DNA from: Beijerinckiaceae bacterium
GTDB taxonomy: Bacteria; Pseudomonadota; Alphaproteobacteria; Rhizobiales; Beijerinckiaceae
Assembly: GCA_947454485.1 (NCBI GenBank)
Contig: CANGJJ010000002.1
Coordinates: 469,173-533,172, forward strand
DNA length: 64,000 nt
Direction: 5' to 3'
The position numbers were made by a program, and so were the translations under genes. This document shows positions 55,044-63,311 of this stretch, piece after piece (positions within the stretch are counted from its first letter, which is position 1; each line of letters starts with the position of its first letter). The notes under the pieces are model-generated. The model was not told the DNA's origin. It saw only the letters and a program-made list of their open reading frames with translations, and searched no databases.

Positions 55044-55531
55044 ATCGTGACTTTGTAGCAGGCCTTATCGGCCTTGCCCTGGCTGTCGCTTATTATGCCA
55101 TGGCTAGCCAGATTCAGATCAGCCAATTGGCTGATGAAGTTGGGCCTGAAGGCTTGCCCAAAATCTATGCCTGGATGCTGGGCGCTTTATCGGTGCTCTT
55201 GATGTTGCGTGCGCTCATCAAGCCAACAGAACTCGCGACCCATACAGATGGCAATCACCCCATTGGTGAAACTTATGCGGCCAAACGGGGCTTGGGCATT
55301 CTGCTGATCGGCATTGCTTATGTCATCACTGTGCCTTGGCTTGGCTATCCGCTCACGCTCGCCATCGTGATTGCTTTGGCAGCACTCTATCAAGGCGGCC
55401 GCTTGTCATGGCAGCTCACGGCTGTTGGTATTTTGGGCGCAGCGGTTTTGTGGTTCGTCTTTGTCTTTTTGTTGCATATCGCCCAGCCTGAAGGCATCTG
55501 GCCTGAGCTGATCGAGAGGCTGCGCCGATGA
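55040..55531 (+). CDS. tctB: Tripartite tricarboxylate transporter small membrane subunit (TctB)
   Basis: A 163-residue protein with four hydrophobic helices, for example FVAGLIGLALAVAYYAMASQ, GILLIGIAYVITVPWLG and LTLAIVIALAALYQGG. The GTG start overlaps the tctC stop, and its own stop overlaps the tctA start (ATGA). TctB proteins are poorly conserved; the position between tctC and tctA makes the call. Confidence 0.88.
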   Translation: MNRDFVAGLIGLALAVAYYAMASQIQISQLADEVGPEGLPKIYAWMLGALSVLLMLRALIKPTELATHTDGNHPIGETYAAKRGLGILLIGIAYVITVPWLGYPLTLAIVIALAALYQGGRLSWQLTAVGILGAAVLWFVFVFLLHIAQPEGIWPELIERLRR

Positions 55532-57021
55532 ATGACATTCTTGCCATGGTGACTTCGGTCATCAATACGCCGATGATCATCGTCGCTGCTTTTGCTGGCA
55601 CGGCCTGGGGCATTATCGGTTGTGCCATGCCGGGCATTTCGCCCTCGATCGCCATGGCGCTCTTGCTGCCGTTCACCTATGGCGCAGATCCTGCGGCAGC
55701 GGTTGTTCTGCTCGCGAGTACTTATCTTGGCGCAGAATATGGCGGCTCCATTCCCGCCATCTTGATCCGCACGCCCGGGACCAATTCGGCTGCGGCGACC
55801 GTCATTGATGGTTATGCGATGAAAGAGCAGGGCAAGGCAGGTGAGGCACTCGGTATCTCGCTTTATTCAACTTTGCTGGGCGCCATTTTTGGCGTCGCTT
55901 TGCTGCTCACTTTGACGCAGCCACTCGCCAAAGTCGCGCTCGCCTTCCAGCCGCAGTCTTATGTGGGTCTTGGTATTCTGGGTCTTAGCGTCATCGCCTC
56001 TTGCTCGGAAGGCTCGCTGCTCAAAGGCCTGATGGCTGGTGTGCTCGGCCTCATGATTGCAACGGTTGGCACTGATCCTGTGACCGGTATCAATCGTTTC
56101 ACTTTTGACGATGCCGAACTTCTCTCTGGCATTCCGCCCATTCTCGTCATGGTTGGCATTTATGCCATCACCAATCTTTTCGAACAGGCGAGCATGCCTG
56201 CGTGGCGTCAGACGACGAGCAATGATGCGTCCTTGAAAATGCCGGGACCATTGATGCGCGCGCGCTTGCGTGTCTCGCAAGCCATTGGCTGTGTCATTGG
56301 TTTCATCGAGGGACTGACGCCTGGGGGCGGCGGTGCCATCTCAGCCTTCATCTCTTATAATGAAGCACGCCGTTGGTCGAAACATCCTGAAGAATTCGGC
56401 AAAGGCTCGCCCGAAGGTATTGCAGCGCCTGAAGCCTCCAATGGTGCGGTCTCGGCAACAGCTCTCATTCCAATGCTAGGGCTTGGTATTCCCGGGTCCA
56501 ATTCTGCGGCGGTCTTGCTGGGCGGCTTTCTCATCCACGGCATGACACCAGGGCCGCTGCTCTTCACCAAACATTATGACATTGTGATGGGTTTTTTTGC
56601 CGGTAAGGTTGTGTCGCTTTTTGCCCTCGTCATCCTCGGCTATATCGTGCTGCGTCCCTGCATTTGGCTCGTCAATCGCCCCAAACATTATCTCATGGCG
56701 ATGATCCTCGCTCTGGTTCTGTCAGGTGTCTATGCGATCCACAACAGTCTCTTCCATGTTGGTCTCGCGCTTGCATTTGGCGTGCTCGGCTATGCGTTGA
56801 AATATTTTCGCATCCCCGTTCTGCCGATGATTTTGGGCGTCGTGCTCGGCTTCATGGTGGAGTCCAACTATCGCCGGGCGCTCGTTCTGTCTGATGGCGA
56901 TCATATGATCTTCCTCGAAGATCCCATCGCAGTGGGCTTGCTGGTGATCTCCGCAGGCTTCCTCATCTATTCGCTCATTCGCCACTTCCGTGACATGGCA
57001 ACGCAGAAAGCAGCCGCATGA
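55528..57021 (+). CDS. tctA: Tripartite tricarboxylate transporter large membrane subunit (TctA)
   Basis: A 497-residue permease with about 11-12 helices. The family motifs are MPGISPSIAMALLLPFTY, YLGAEYGGSIPAILIRTPGT and IEGLTPGGGGAISAFISYNE, then LGLGIPGSNSAAVLLGGFLI. The start overlaps tctB, and the stop overlaps the MmgE/PrpD gene (ATGA), tying transport to that enzyme. Confidence 0.95.
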   Translation: MNDILAMVTSVINTPMIIVAAFAGTAWGIIGCAMPGISPSIAMALLLPFTYGADPAAAVVLLASTYLGAEYGGSIPAILIRTPGTNSAAATVIDGYAMKEQGKAGEALGISLYSTLLGAIFGVALLLTLTQPLAKVALAFQPQSYVGLGILGLSVIASCSEGSLLKGLMAGVLGLMIATVGTDPVTGINRFTFDDAELLSGIPPILVMVGIYAITNLFEQASMPAWRQTTSNDASLKMPGPLMRARLRVSQAIGCVIGFIEGLTPGGGGAISAFISYNEARRWSKHPEEFGKGSPEGIAAPEASNGAVSATALIPMLGLGIPGSNSAAVLLGGFLIHGMTPGPLLFTKHYDIVMGFFAGKVVSLFALVILGYIVLRPCIWLVNRPKHYLMAMILALVLSGVYAIHNSLFHVGLALAFGVLGYALKYFRIPVLPMILGVVLGFMVESNYRRALVLSDGDHMIFLEDPIAVGLLVISAGFLIYSLIRHFRDMATQKAAA

Positions 57022-58385
57022 CCATTGAGACCCCCATTGCTGAAACACTGGCTGATTGGCTTGTGGCCGCTGATGTCAGCAAGCTGAGTGCGCAAACCCA
57101 AGAAATGTGCCGACGCATCGCCATTGATGTGGCGGGTCTGTGCATTGCAGCGCGTAATGAAGATTATGTTCATGCCACAATCGCAGCCGCAGGCCCGGGC
57201 GATGCAACCGCCATCGGTCATGCGCGTGGTTTTGATCCTTTCAGCGCGGCGCTCATTAATGGCACAGCCGCACATGGCGAAGATTACGACGACACATTCG
57301 AAGGCGGGCCTGTTCATTCGGGCGCAGTCATCATTCCTGCAGCTCTCGCCATTGGCGAGATGGAGGGCGTGTCGGGTGAGCGTTTGTTGCTAGCCACGGC
57401 CTATGGCTGCGAGCTTCTGTGCCGTCTGGGTCTTGTGACGCCCAAAGCAATCCACAAAGCTGGTTTCCATCCCACAGCCGTCATTGGCACAATGGCAGCA
57501 GCAGCCGCTGTCAGTGTTGCACTCAATCTCAACAAGCAGCAGACCGTCTCAGCGTTGGGCATTGCAGGCAGCATGGCGTCGGGCATTATCGAATATCTGG
57601 CAGAAGGCACCTGGACCAAGCGCATGCATGCGGGCTGGGCAGCACAATCTGGCATGCGCGCGGCATTGATGGCGCGTGGTGGATTCTTGGGGCCGCGCAC
57701 TGTGTTCGAGGGCACGCATGGTTTCTTCCATGCGTTCGCACCTTCGCGCAAACCCGCCTTTAACTTCTTGCTCGACGATCTGGGCTCGCGCTGGGTCATC
57801 AATGATATTGCCTTCAAGCCTTATGCATGTGGAACCATGACGCAGCCTTTCATTGACTGCGCCATTGAGCTTGCGCGCCAAGGCGTGAAGGCTGAAGACA
57901 TTGTTTCTATCAGCTGCGATGTAGGTGAAGGCACAGTGCATCGTTTGTGGGAGCCGCTCAGCGTCAAGCACAATCCTCCGACGCCCTATGCAGCTAAATT
58001 CTCAACGCCTTTCTGCATGGCCATTGGCTTTCTGGATGGCAAAGCCGGTCTCAGCCAGTTCAGCGAAGCGCGGATTAAGGATCCTGCAGCCCGCGATCTT
58101 GCCGGGCGCATCAGCTTTGTGATCAATCCTGATGATCCTTATCCTGATCAATTCATCGGCCATCTCAAGGCAACATTGAAGACGGGCGAGGTGCGCGAAG
58201 TGAAGCAGGGCTTCATGCGCGGCGGTGCGCAAGCGCCAATGAGCCTTAACGAGCTTGAGGGCAAATTCATCGACAATGCGATTTATGGCGGCTGGTCGAA
58301 GACAGATGGCGAGAAGGCCCGCGATCATCTGTCGGGTCTGTTTGCTGCCAAAGACCTTGGCTCGCTGCGCCTGTTGCGCCTTTAA
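57018..58385 (+). CDS. MmgE/PrpD family protein
   Basis: A 455-residue protein of the 2-methylcitrate dehydratase/iminodisuccinate epimerase/aconitate decarboxylase superfamily. NGTAAHGEDYDDTFEGGPVH is the family signature near residue 85, FHPTAVIGTMAAAAAVSVAL follows, and FKPYACGTMTQPFIDCAIEL belongs to the second half. The reaction acts on a small polycarboxylate. It is coupled to tctA by a four-base overlap, so its substrate or product is probably related to what the transporter imports. Confidence 0.9.
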   Translation: MTIETPIAETLADWLVAADVSKLSAQTQEMCRRIAIDVAGLCIAARNEDYVHATIAAAGPGDATAIGHARGFDPFSAALINGTAAHGEDYDDTFEGGPVHSGAVIIPAALAIGEMEGVSGERLLLATAYGCELLCRLGLVTPKAIHKAGFHPTAVIGTMAAAAAVSVALNLNKQQTVSALGIAGSMASGIIEYLAEGTWTKRMHAGWAAQSGMRAALMARGGFLGPRTVFEGTHGFFHAFAPSRKPAFNFLLDDLGSRWVINDIAFKPYACGTMTQPFIDCAIELARQGVKAEDIVSISCDVGEGTVHRLWEPLSVKHNPPTPYAAKFSTPFCMAIGFLDGKAGLSQFSEARIKDPAARDLAGRISFVINPDDPYPDQFIGHLKATLKTGEVREVKQGFMRGGAQAPMSLNELEGKFIDNAIYGGWSKTDGEKARDHLSGLFAAKDLGSLRLLRL

Positions 58386-58400
58386 CAGAAAGATCCTTCC

Positions 58401-59150
58401 GTGAAAGAACTCGCTCAACATGTTGCTTTGGTGACAGGCGCAGCGCGCAATATCGGCCGCGCCATTGCCTGTGATCTGGCTGATGCCGGCGCCGATCTTG
58501 TTCTGGTCGCGCGCTCTGATCGCGCAGGGCTTGATGAGACGGCTGCGCTTGTGCACGCCAAGGGAGGCAAGGCCCTCGTCATTCAAGCTGACATCACCAA
58601 AGAAGATGAAGTCGCCGCTTTGATGAGCGCGATCACCAAAGACTTTGGTCAGCTTGATATTGTCGTCAACAATGCCGCACTTCGCGCAGAAGACGAGTTT
58701 GAAGAGATCACTTTGGCGCAATGGCGCGAGGTGATGGCGGTCAATCTTGATGGCAATTTTCTCGTGACACGGGGCGCAATGGCTCTCGTTAAAAAGAGTA
58801 AGGCGGGTGCCATCATCAATATGGGCGGGCTGACGGCCTATACGGGCGCGGCCAAACGCGCCCATGTTGTGGCCGCCAAAGCCGCACTCGATGGTTTGAC
58901 CAAAGCGCTTGCGCATGAATTTGCGCCGCTCGGCATCACGGTCAACCTCGTCTCGCCCGGCCTCATTGATACCGCGCGCCATGGCCGCTCAGCGGGTCAG
59001 CCTGATCATCACAAGCGTCATGCCACTCTGCTTGGCCGTCGTGGCTTGCCAGAGGAGGTGGCGTCCATGGTGCGGCATCTTGCAGGGCCTCATGGTCGCT
59101 ACATCACGGGTCAGACGATCCATGTGAATGGTGGCGTCTATTTGCCCTAG
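58401..59150 (+). CDS. SDR-family oxidoreductase
   Basis: A 249-residue classical dehydrogenase. ALVTGAARNIGRAIACDLAD is the cofactor site, VVNNAALRAEDEFEEITLAQ follows, and MGGLTAYTGAAKRAHVVAAK occupies the catalytic region. There the usual Tyr-x-x-x-Lys reads HVVAAKAALDG, so the Tyr appears to be His, and the preceding Ser position reads Gly-Gly. The GTG at 58401 lies 15 bases after the MmgE/PrpD gene. The altered catalytic site makes ordinary dehydrogenase activity doubtful. Confidence 0.83.
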   Translation: MKELAQHVALVTGAARNIGRAIACDLADAGADLVLVARSDRAGLDETAALVHAKGGKALVIQADITKEDEVAALMSAITKDFGQLDIVVNNAALRAEDEFEEITLAQWREVMAVNLDGNFLVTRGAMALVKKSKAGAIINMGGLTAYTGAAKRAHVVAAKAALDGLTKALAHEFAPLGITVNLVSPGLIDTARHGRSAGQPDHHKRHATLLGRRGLPEEVASMVRHLAGPHGRYITGQTIHVNGGVYLP

Positions 59151-59169
59151 AGTGAAGGGAACGATACGC

Positions 59170-59216
59170 GGCCGCGCCAAAATTTCGTGCAATAAGCACA
59201 CAGATAAGGCGCGGCC
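59170..59216 (+). terminator. Long GC-rich stem with nested hairpin after the SDR gene
   Basis: GGCCGCGCC pairs with GGCGCGGCC (9 bp, perfect) around 29 bases, inside which GTGC/GCAC forms a small hairpin with an AATAA loop. A pyrimidine-rich CTTGTTG follows. It lies 20 bases after the SDR stop codon and may end the tct-mmgE-SDR transcript or be an internal processing site. Confidence 0.45.
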
Positions 59217-59245
59217 CTTGTTGCATGATTCCGTTTTTGACTTAT

Positions 59246-59273
59246 TCTCGCTTCACCTTAAAAAAAAGCGAGA
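59246..59273 (+). promoter_or_regulatory. Hairpin overlapping the ribosome binding region of the amidohydrolase gene
   Basis: TCTCGCT and AGCGAGA (7 bp, perfect) enclose a 14-base A-rich loop. The right arm covers the only Shine-Dalgarno-like bases (GCGAGA) six bases before the start at 59279, so folding would hide them. The loop contains CACCTT, itself like anti-Shine-Dalgarno sequence. Confidence 0.4.
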
Positions 59274-59278
59274 CAGCC

Positions 59279-60298
59279 ATGAGCGTCGCAATCGTTGCCT
59301 TTGACATGAAAGCCCAGGACGATTTGGAGGTCTTGCGGCAGAGGCTGGCAACGACCAATGTGAGCGACATACGCCGAATGGCTCTGTTGCTCCGTGTGGC
59401 GGGTGAATATGAAGATGGCTCGCGCGAGAAAGCCCGCGCCGCCGTTGAAACCCTTCTCGCCGATTTTTCGCTGACAGATCGCACCGCCTTTATCACGGTG
59501 ATTGGGTCAGAGGGCGCAACAACGCCCTGCGGTTTTGCGCTGATCGAAGGAAAACCCTCTGCGCCTGTGGGCGCGCCGCGCCTTGCACTTGGGCTTCACT
59601 TTGCGCCTGTGCTTTCTGAGCCTGAGATTGGCACCGCAAAATTCGCACAGGATGTGGCGGGCATGGTGCGCAAAGCCATTGAGAATGGCGGAATGCAGCC
59701 AGATGAGGTGCAATGCGCCATCGTCAATGTGCCCTTGCCAACGAGCGGCAATCTGGGTCCGCGTTCTCGCGCTGGTCGCGCGGCCGCAGCGCTTGGCGCT
59801 GGGATTGCGCTGGGTGATCTGCAGAGCAGCGCTGTCACTGATGAGCGTGTGATCGCCGACAGCAGTCTTTATACGCCGCGTGTGCAGACCTTCACGGGTC
59901 CGGCCATCCGCAATGTTGAAATCATCATCATTGGCAATTCGCGTCAGTCGGGCGGTGATCTTGTTGCCTGCAATACGGTCACGCAGGATCTGATTGATGG
60001 CCGCTCCATTCGGCGCATGTTGTTGCAGGCTGGCTGCAAGATGGATGCAGATGGCGAGATCGACACGAGTTCTGTGGTCGCGGTTCTCGCCAAGCTGGGT
60101 GTGATGCCCGATGGCAGCGTGAATGGCGCGCCGACGACGATTTATTCATCCGTCACGCCACCTGAAAAACATGTGCGCGCTGCCATGTCGGGTCTACTCG
60201 GCGCGGTCCTGCACACAACGCGCATTTTCGGCACTTTTGATCCGGTTCAGCAGGCGCCTCTTGGCGGTGGAACCATCTGCTGCATTCTGAAAGCATGA
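59279..60298 (+). CDS. Divergent ring-opening amidohydrolase (AtzD/TrzD/barbiturase family)
   Basis: A 339-residue protein with the three-repeat layout of cyanuric acid hydrolase and barbiturase. The repeats are recognisable by FITVIGSEGATTP (about 71-82), VQCAIVNVPLPTSG with GRAAAALGAGIALGDL (144-181), NVEIIIIGNSRQSGGD (212-227) and HVRAAMSGLLGAVL then LGGGTICCI at the end. Compared by eye with the AtzD motifs I remember, most of the three Lys-Ser active-site pairs look replaced (Arg39, Asn150, Thr319), with Lys272 kept. It is also slightly shorter than AtzD (about 365). The ATG at 59279 is used because 59225 gives an unrelated extension. Fold confident, substrate open. Confidence 0.75.
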   Translation: MSVAIVAFDMKAQDDLEVLRQRLATTNVSDIRRMALLLRVAGEYEDGSREKARAAVETLLADFSLTDRTAFITVIGSEGATTPCGFALIEGKPSAPVGAPRLALGLHFAPVLSEPEIGTAKFAQDVAGMVRKAIENGGMQPDEVQCAIVNVPLPTSGNLGPRSRAGRAAAALGAGIALGDLQSSAVTDERVIADSSLYTPRVQTFTGPAIRNVEIIIIGNSRQSGGDLVACNTVTQDLIDGRSIRRMLLQAGCKMDADGEIDTSSVVAVLAKLGVMPDGSVNGAPTTIYSSVTPPEKHVRAAMSGLLGAVLHTTRIFGTFDPVQQAPLGGGTICCILKA

Positions 60299-60310
60299 GG
60301 TAGAGGAACG

Positions 60311-61528
60311 ATGGGTAAGATTGATAAGGTCCTCATCGCAGGCGGCGGTCCTGTGGGTGTCGTCACCGGCCTTTACCTCGCGCGCAATGGCATCCCGGTA
60401 CAATTGTTCGATATGGCGCCAAAGCCGCCCGAAGATCATCGCGCCGCGACATTGCAGCCCTCGACGCTGGATCTGTTTGAAGAGCTGGGTCTTACCGACA
60501 CGATTCTCGAACAGGGTTTCAAATCGCGTTATTTCCAGTGGCGTGATCGTGTTGCCAATGAAATCGTGGCCGAGTTTGATTATGGTCGCCTCTCAGACAT
60601 CTCGCGCCACCCTTATGTGATTCAGCTTGAGCAGCATAAGACAGTCTATATCGCGCTTGAGGCTGCCAAGGCCTATCCCGATCTGTTCAAGATCGAGCGT
60701 CCAGTCGAAGTTGTGGCTGTTCGACAAGGCGCCGACCATGTTGAATGCGATGTGCGCAATGCTGATGGCGAGACTGTGACGCATCGCGGTTCTTATCTCA
60801 TTGGCTGCGACGGCGGACGTAGCATTACGCGCAAGACGACGGGTGCATCTTTCGAAGGCTTCACCTGGCCTGAGCGCTTTAACATTGTTTCGACGCCGGT
60901 TGATCTTGGCAAGATTCACGGCTTCCGCATGCGAAATTATTGCTCGCATCCCGATCGCTGGGTCTCGTTGATGCAAGTGCCGGGCGAAGATGGAAAGGGC
61001 CTGTGGCGCTGCGTCTTCCCGGCGAAAGAACATGAGAGCGATGAAGAGGTGATGAGCGATGACTGGATCAATGCTCGCTTCCTTGAATGTATGAATGCAG
61101 GTCCTTACCCCATTGTTCATCGCAATATGTACAATGTGCATCAGCGCGTGGCAGGCAATTTCCGCAACGGGCGCATCGTGCTTGCGGGTGACTCAGCCCA
61201 TGTTAACAATCCCATCGGTGGCATGGGCATGAACAGCGGCTTTCAGGATGGTATTACACTCGCGCGCAAGCTGATCGAGATTGATCATGGCGCCGATGCA
61301 GACCCCTTGCTCGAGCGTTATGATCGCCAGCGCCGCTTGACTGCGATTGAATATGTGCAGGCCCAATCCATCGCCAATAAACGCTTGCTGGAAGAAAAAG
61401 ACCCGGCGGTGCGCGCAGAACGTATGGCTGATCTGCGCAAAACCGTCTCCGATCCCAACAAGCATCTCGAATATGTCAAACGCGCATCACTGATCTCGAT
61501 GTGGGAAAAATCAGAAGAGATCGCGTGA
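60311..61528 (+). CDS. FAD-dependent aromatic-type monooxygenase (PheA/TfdB/MhpA family)
   Basis: A 405-residue flavin hydroxylase. Three family motifs are present: VLIAGGGPVGVVTGLYLARN for FAD binding, YLIGCDGGRSITRKTTGASF for the NAD(P)H/FAD-linked DG motif, and GRIVLAGDSAHVNNPIGGMG for the ribityl chain. RAATLQPSTLDLFEELG sits where ring substrates bind in this family. It begins 12 bases after the amidohydrolase gene, so the two are co-transcribed. Hydroxylation of an aromatic or heteroaromatic ring is expected. Confidence 0.9.
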   Translation: MGKIDKVLIAGGGPVGVVTGLYLARNGIPVQLFDMAPKPPEDHRAATLQPSTLDLFEELGLTDTILEQGFKSRYFQWRDRVANEIVAEFDYGRLSDISRHPYVIQLEQHKTVYIALEAAKAYPDLFKIERPVEVVAVRQGADHVECDVRNADGETVTHRGSYLIGCDGGRSITRKTTGASFEGFTWPERFNIVSTPVDLGKIHGFRMRNYCSHPDRWVSLMQVPGEDGKGLWRCVFPAKEHESDEEVMSDDWINARFLECMNAGPYPIVHRNMYNVHQRVAGNFRNGRIVLAGDSAHVNNPIGGMGMNSGFQDGITLARKLIEIDHGADADPLLERYDRQRRLTAIEYVQAQSIANKRLLEEKDPAVRAERMADLRKTVSDPNKHLEYVKRASLISMWEKSEEIA

Positions 61529-61619
61529 CGTCAGCACTGCGTTTGAAAGCGTTAATGACACTGAGGTTGAGAATAGAAGACAGGGCGATGTGACCCGACC
61601 ATTCAGAAAGTGAGGCACA

Positions 61620-62642
61620 ATGCTGATGCGCATGTTGAGCCAATTTAGGTTTGTCCGCACAAATGCGGGCCGTCGGCTTTTCACCACAGGCCTCGCCAGC
61701 TGTCTGGCATGTTTGGGCGCACCTGCCTTTGCGCAAACAGATGTTTGGCCCTCGCGCCCGATCACCATGGTTGTGCCTTTTCCAGCGGGCGGCAATACCG
61801 ATATTATGGCGCGTATTCTCGCGCAGAAATTGTCGGAGAAATTCGGCCAGAATTTCGTTGTTGAAAATCGTGTTGGCGCATCCGGCTCGATTGGCACAGC
61901 CGCTGTCGCGCGCGCGCCGGCTGATGGCTATACGCTGCTCTTTGGAGCCTTCCAGCAGATTTCCGTTTTGCCGATCACGGAGAAAGTCTCCTATGATCCC
62001 AAGCGCGACATCAGCTATATCAGCATCTTTGGTGAAGGCCCCTTTGTGCTGGCGATGAGCACAACCAAAGTGCCGGGCAAAGATCTCAAAGATTTTCTGA
62101 CCCTCGCCAAAGCCAAGCCCGGCACCATGTCTTATGCATCAGGCGGTGTAAGCTCAGGCTCGCATCTTGTTGCAGCTCTTGCCTTCGACAAGGCGGGCGT
62201 CAACATCACTCATGTTCCCTATCGCGGTGGCAGTCCGGCGGTGGCTGATTTGCTGGGCGGCCATGTCGAAGCTTATTTCGGCAATGCGTCTGAATTGATT
62301 CCCGTGGCTGATGATCCGCGCATCAAGATCATCGCAACCTCCTCAGCCAAGCGCCTGCCTCAATTGCCCAATGTCCCGGCTTTGGCAGAAACCTATCCAG
62401 GCCTCATCATGACGACATGGAACGGCCTGATGGCACCGGCCAAATTGCCCGCCGATATTCTGGACAAACTCGCCAAGGCGACACAGGAGGCCGCGCGCGA
62501 TCCTGTCGTCATCAAGACGCTGTCGGACCTTGCCATCACCACGGTCGGCAATACGCCCAAAGAATTCACCGACCGCATTGCCAGCGAAGAAGGCCTCTTC
62601 GTCGATGCGATCCGGGCCGCGAAGATCGCAACTGTGAAGTAA
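61620..62642 (+). CDS. Second TctC/Bug-type periplasmic binding protein
   Basis: A 340-residue receptor. The signal peptide is long and has RRLFTTGLASCLACLGAPAF, with a partial twin-arginine look. The mature part has WPSRPITMVVPFPAGGNTDI, ENRVGASGSIGTAAVARAPA, DGYTLLFG and VPYRGGSPAVADLLGGHVEA, the standard Bug motifs. GTGAGGCACA before the ATG at 61620 supports that start. It is an orphan receptor for the TctAB pair upstream or for another one. A terminator follows. Confidence 0.92.
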   Translation: MLMRMLSQFRFVRTNAGRRLFTTGLASCLACLGAPAFAQTDVWPSRPITMVVPFPAGGNTDIMARILAQKLSEKFGQNFVVENRVGASGSIGTAAVARAPADGYTLLFGAFQQISVLPITEKVSYDPKRDISYISIFGEGPFVLAMSTTKVPGKDLKDFLTLAKAKPGTMSYASGGVSSGSHLVAALAFDKAGVNITHVPYRGGSPAVADLLGGHVEAYFGNASELIPVADDPRIKIIATSSAKRLPQLPNVPALAETYPGLIMTTWNGLMAPAKLPADILDKLAKATQEAARDPVVIKTLSDLAITTVGNTPKEFTDRIASEEGLFVDAIRAAKIATVK

Positions 62643-62694
62643 CTTGCGCTCTTCAAATAGATCCGAGTCTATGTAAATTTTTCAATAAGTTACA

Positions 62695-62733
62695 GACCAG
62701 CCGCAGCGCTTGCATGCGGCTGGTCACTTTTTT
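62695..62733 (+). terminator. Rho-independent terminator after the second Bug gene
   Basis: GACCAGCCGCA and TGCGGCTGGTC form a perfect 11-bp stem around nine bases, followed by ACTTTTTT. It closes the catabolic block. Confidence 0.92.
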
Positions 62734-62791
62734 GTGATCCAGCAGCAGGCCCCGTCCGTGACTCGCAAGCAGAAAAGCCGAGGAGGCAATC

Positions 62792-63193
62792 ATGGGCGTT
62801 CGCTTAGGTCTTTCCCTGTTCTCGCTGGTCGCGGGCGCAGGCCTTCTATTGTCGTCCACCGCACAAGCGCAGGATGCCGCCGCAGGCGAGCGCGTCTTCG
62901 CGCAGTGCAAAGCCTGCCATCAGATGGGTGAAGGCGCCAAAAACAGCGTCGGTCCGGTGTTGAACGGCATCGTCGGCCGCCCGGCAGGCAGCGTCGCCAA
63001 TTATAATTATTCCGACGCCAACAAAAATTCTGGCCTGGTGTGGGATGAAGCCACCCTCACCGTCTATCTCGCCAATCCGCGCGCCAAAGTGCCCGGCACC
63101 AAGATGACCTTCGCCGGCCTGAAGAAAGAGTCCGACATCGAAAATGTCATCGCTTATCTGAAGACGGTGAATGCCGACGGCAGCAAGAAGTAA
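62792..63193 (+). CDS. Soluble periplasmic cytochrome c (c2-like)
   Basis: A 133-residue class I cytochrome with a Sec signal (LFSLVAGAGLLLSSTAQA). The haem site is FAQCKACHQMG near residue 40, VGPVLNGIVGRPAG follows, and PGTKMTFAGLK gives the Met ligand near residue 107. This is the c2/c550 electron carrier type. CGAGGAGGCAATC precedes the ATG. It is a separate unit bounded by terminators on both sides. Confidence 0.93.
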   Translation: MGVRLGLSLFSLVAGAGLLLSSTAQAQDAAAGERVFAQCKACHQMGEGAKNSVGPVLNGIVGRPAGSVANYNYSDANKNSGLVWDEATLTVYLANPRAKVPGTKMTFAGLKKESDIENVIAYLKTVNADGSKK

Positions 63194-63217
63194 GCGTCTT
63201 TCGCAAGACGAAACCCA

Positions 63218-63253
63218 GTCCGCCACTGTTGCATCAACAGGGCGGACTTTTTT
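63218..63253 (+). terminator. Rho-independent terminator after the cytochrome c gene
   Basis: GTCCGCC and GGCGGAC form the outer stem, and CTGTTG/CAACAG continue it inside around CAT. TTTTTT follows directly. The CRISPR array begins 58 bases later; that short stretch (63254-63311) holds only a small palindrome, GATGGG/CCCATC. Confidence 0.92.
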
Positions 63254-63311
63254 GAGTTCACCAACGCAATAGATGGGGCCCATCAGCCCATCATCGCCAC
63301 TCATGCACACC

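Noticed and set aside
58002..58982. A 326-residue minus-strand open frame.
   Set aside because: It spans the MmgE/PrpD and SDR genes on the other strand and has no domain features.
62695..62725. GCCGCAGCGCTTGC looked like a fragment of a CRISPR anti-repeat (tracrRNA).
   Set aside because: It is part of a perfect terminator stem-loop; the match to the repeat is short and does not continue.
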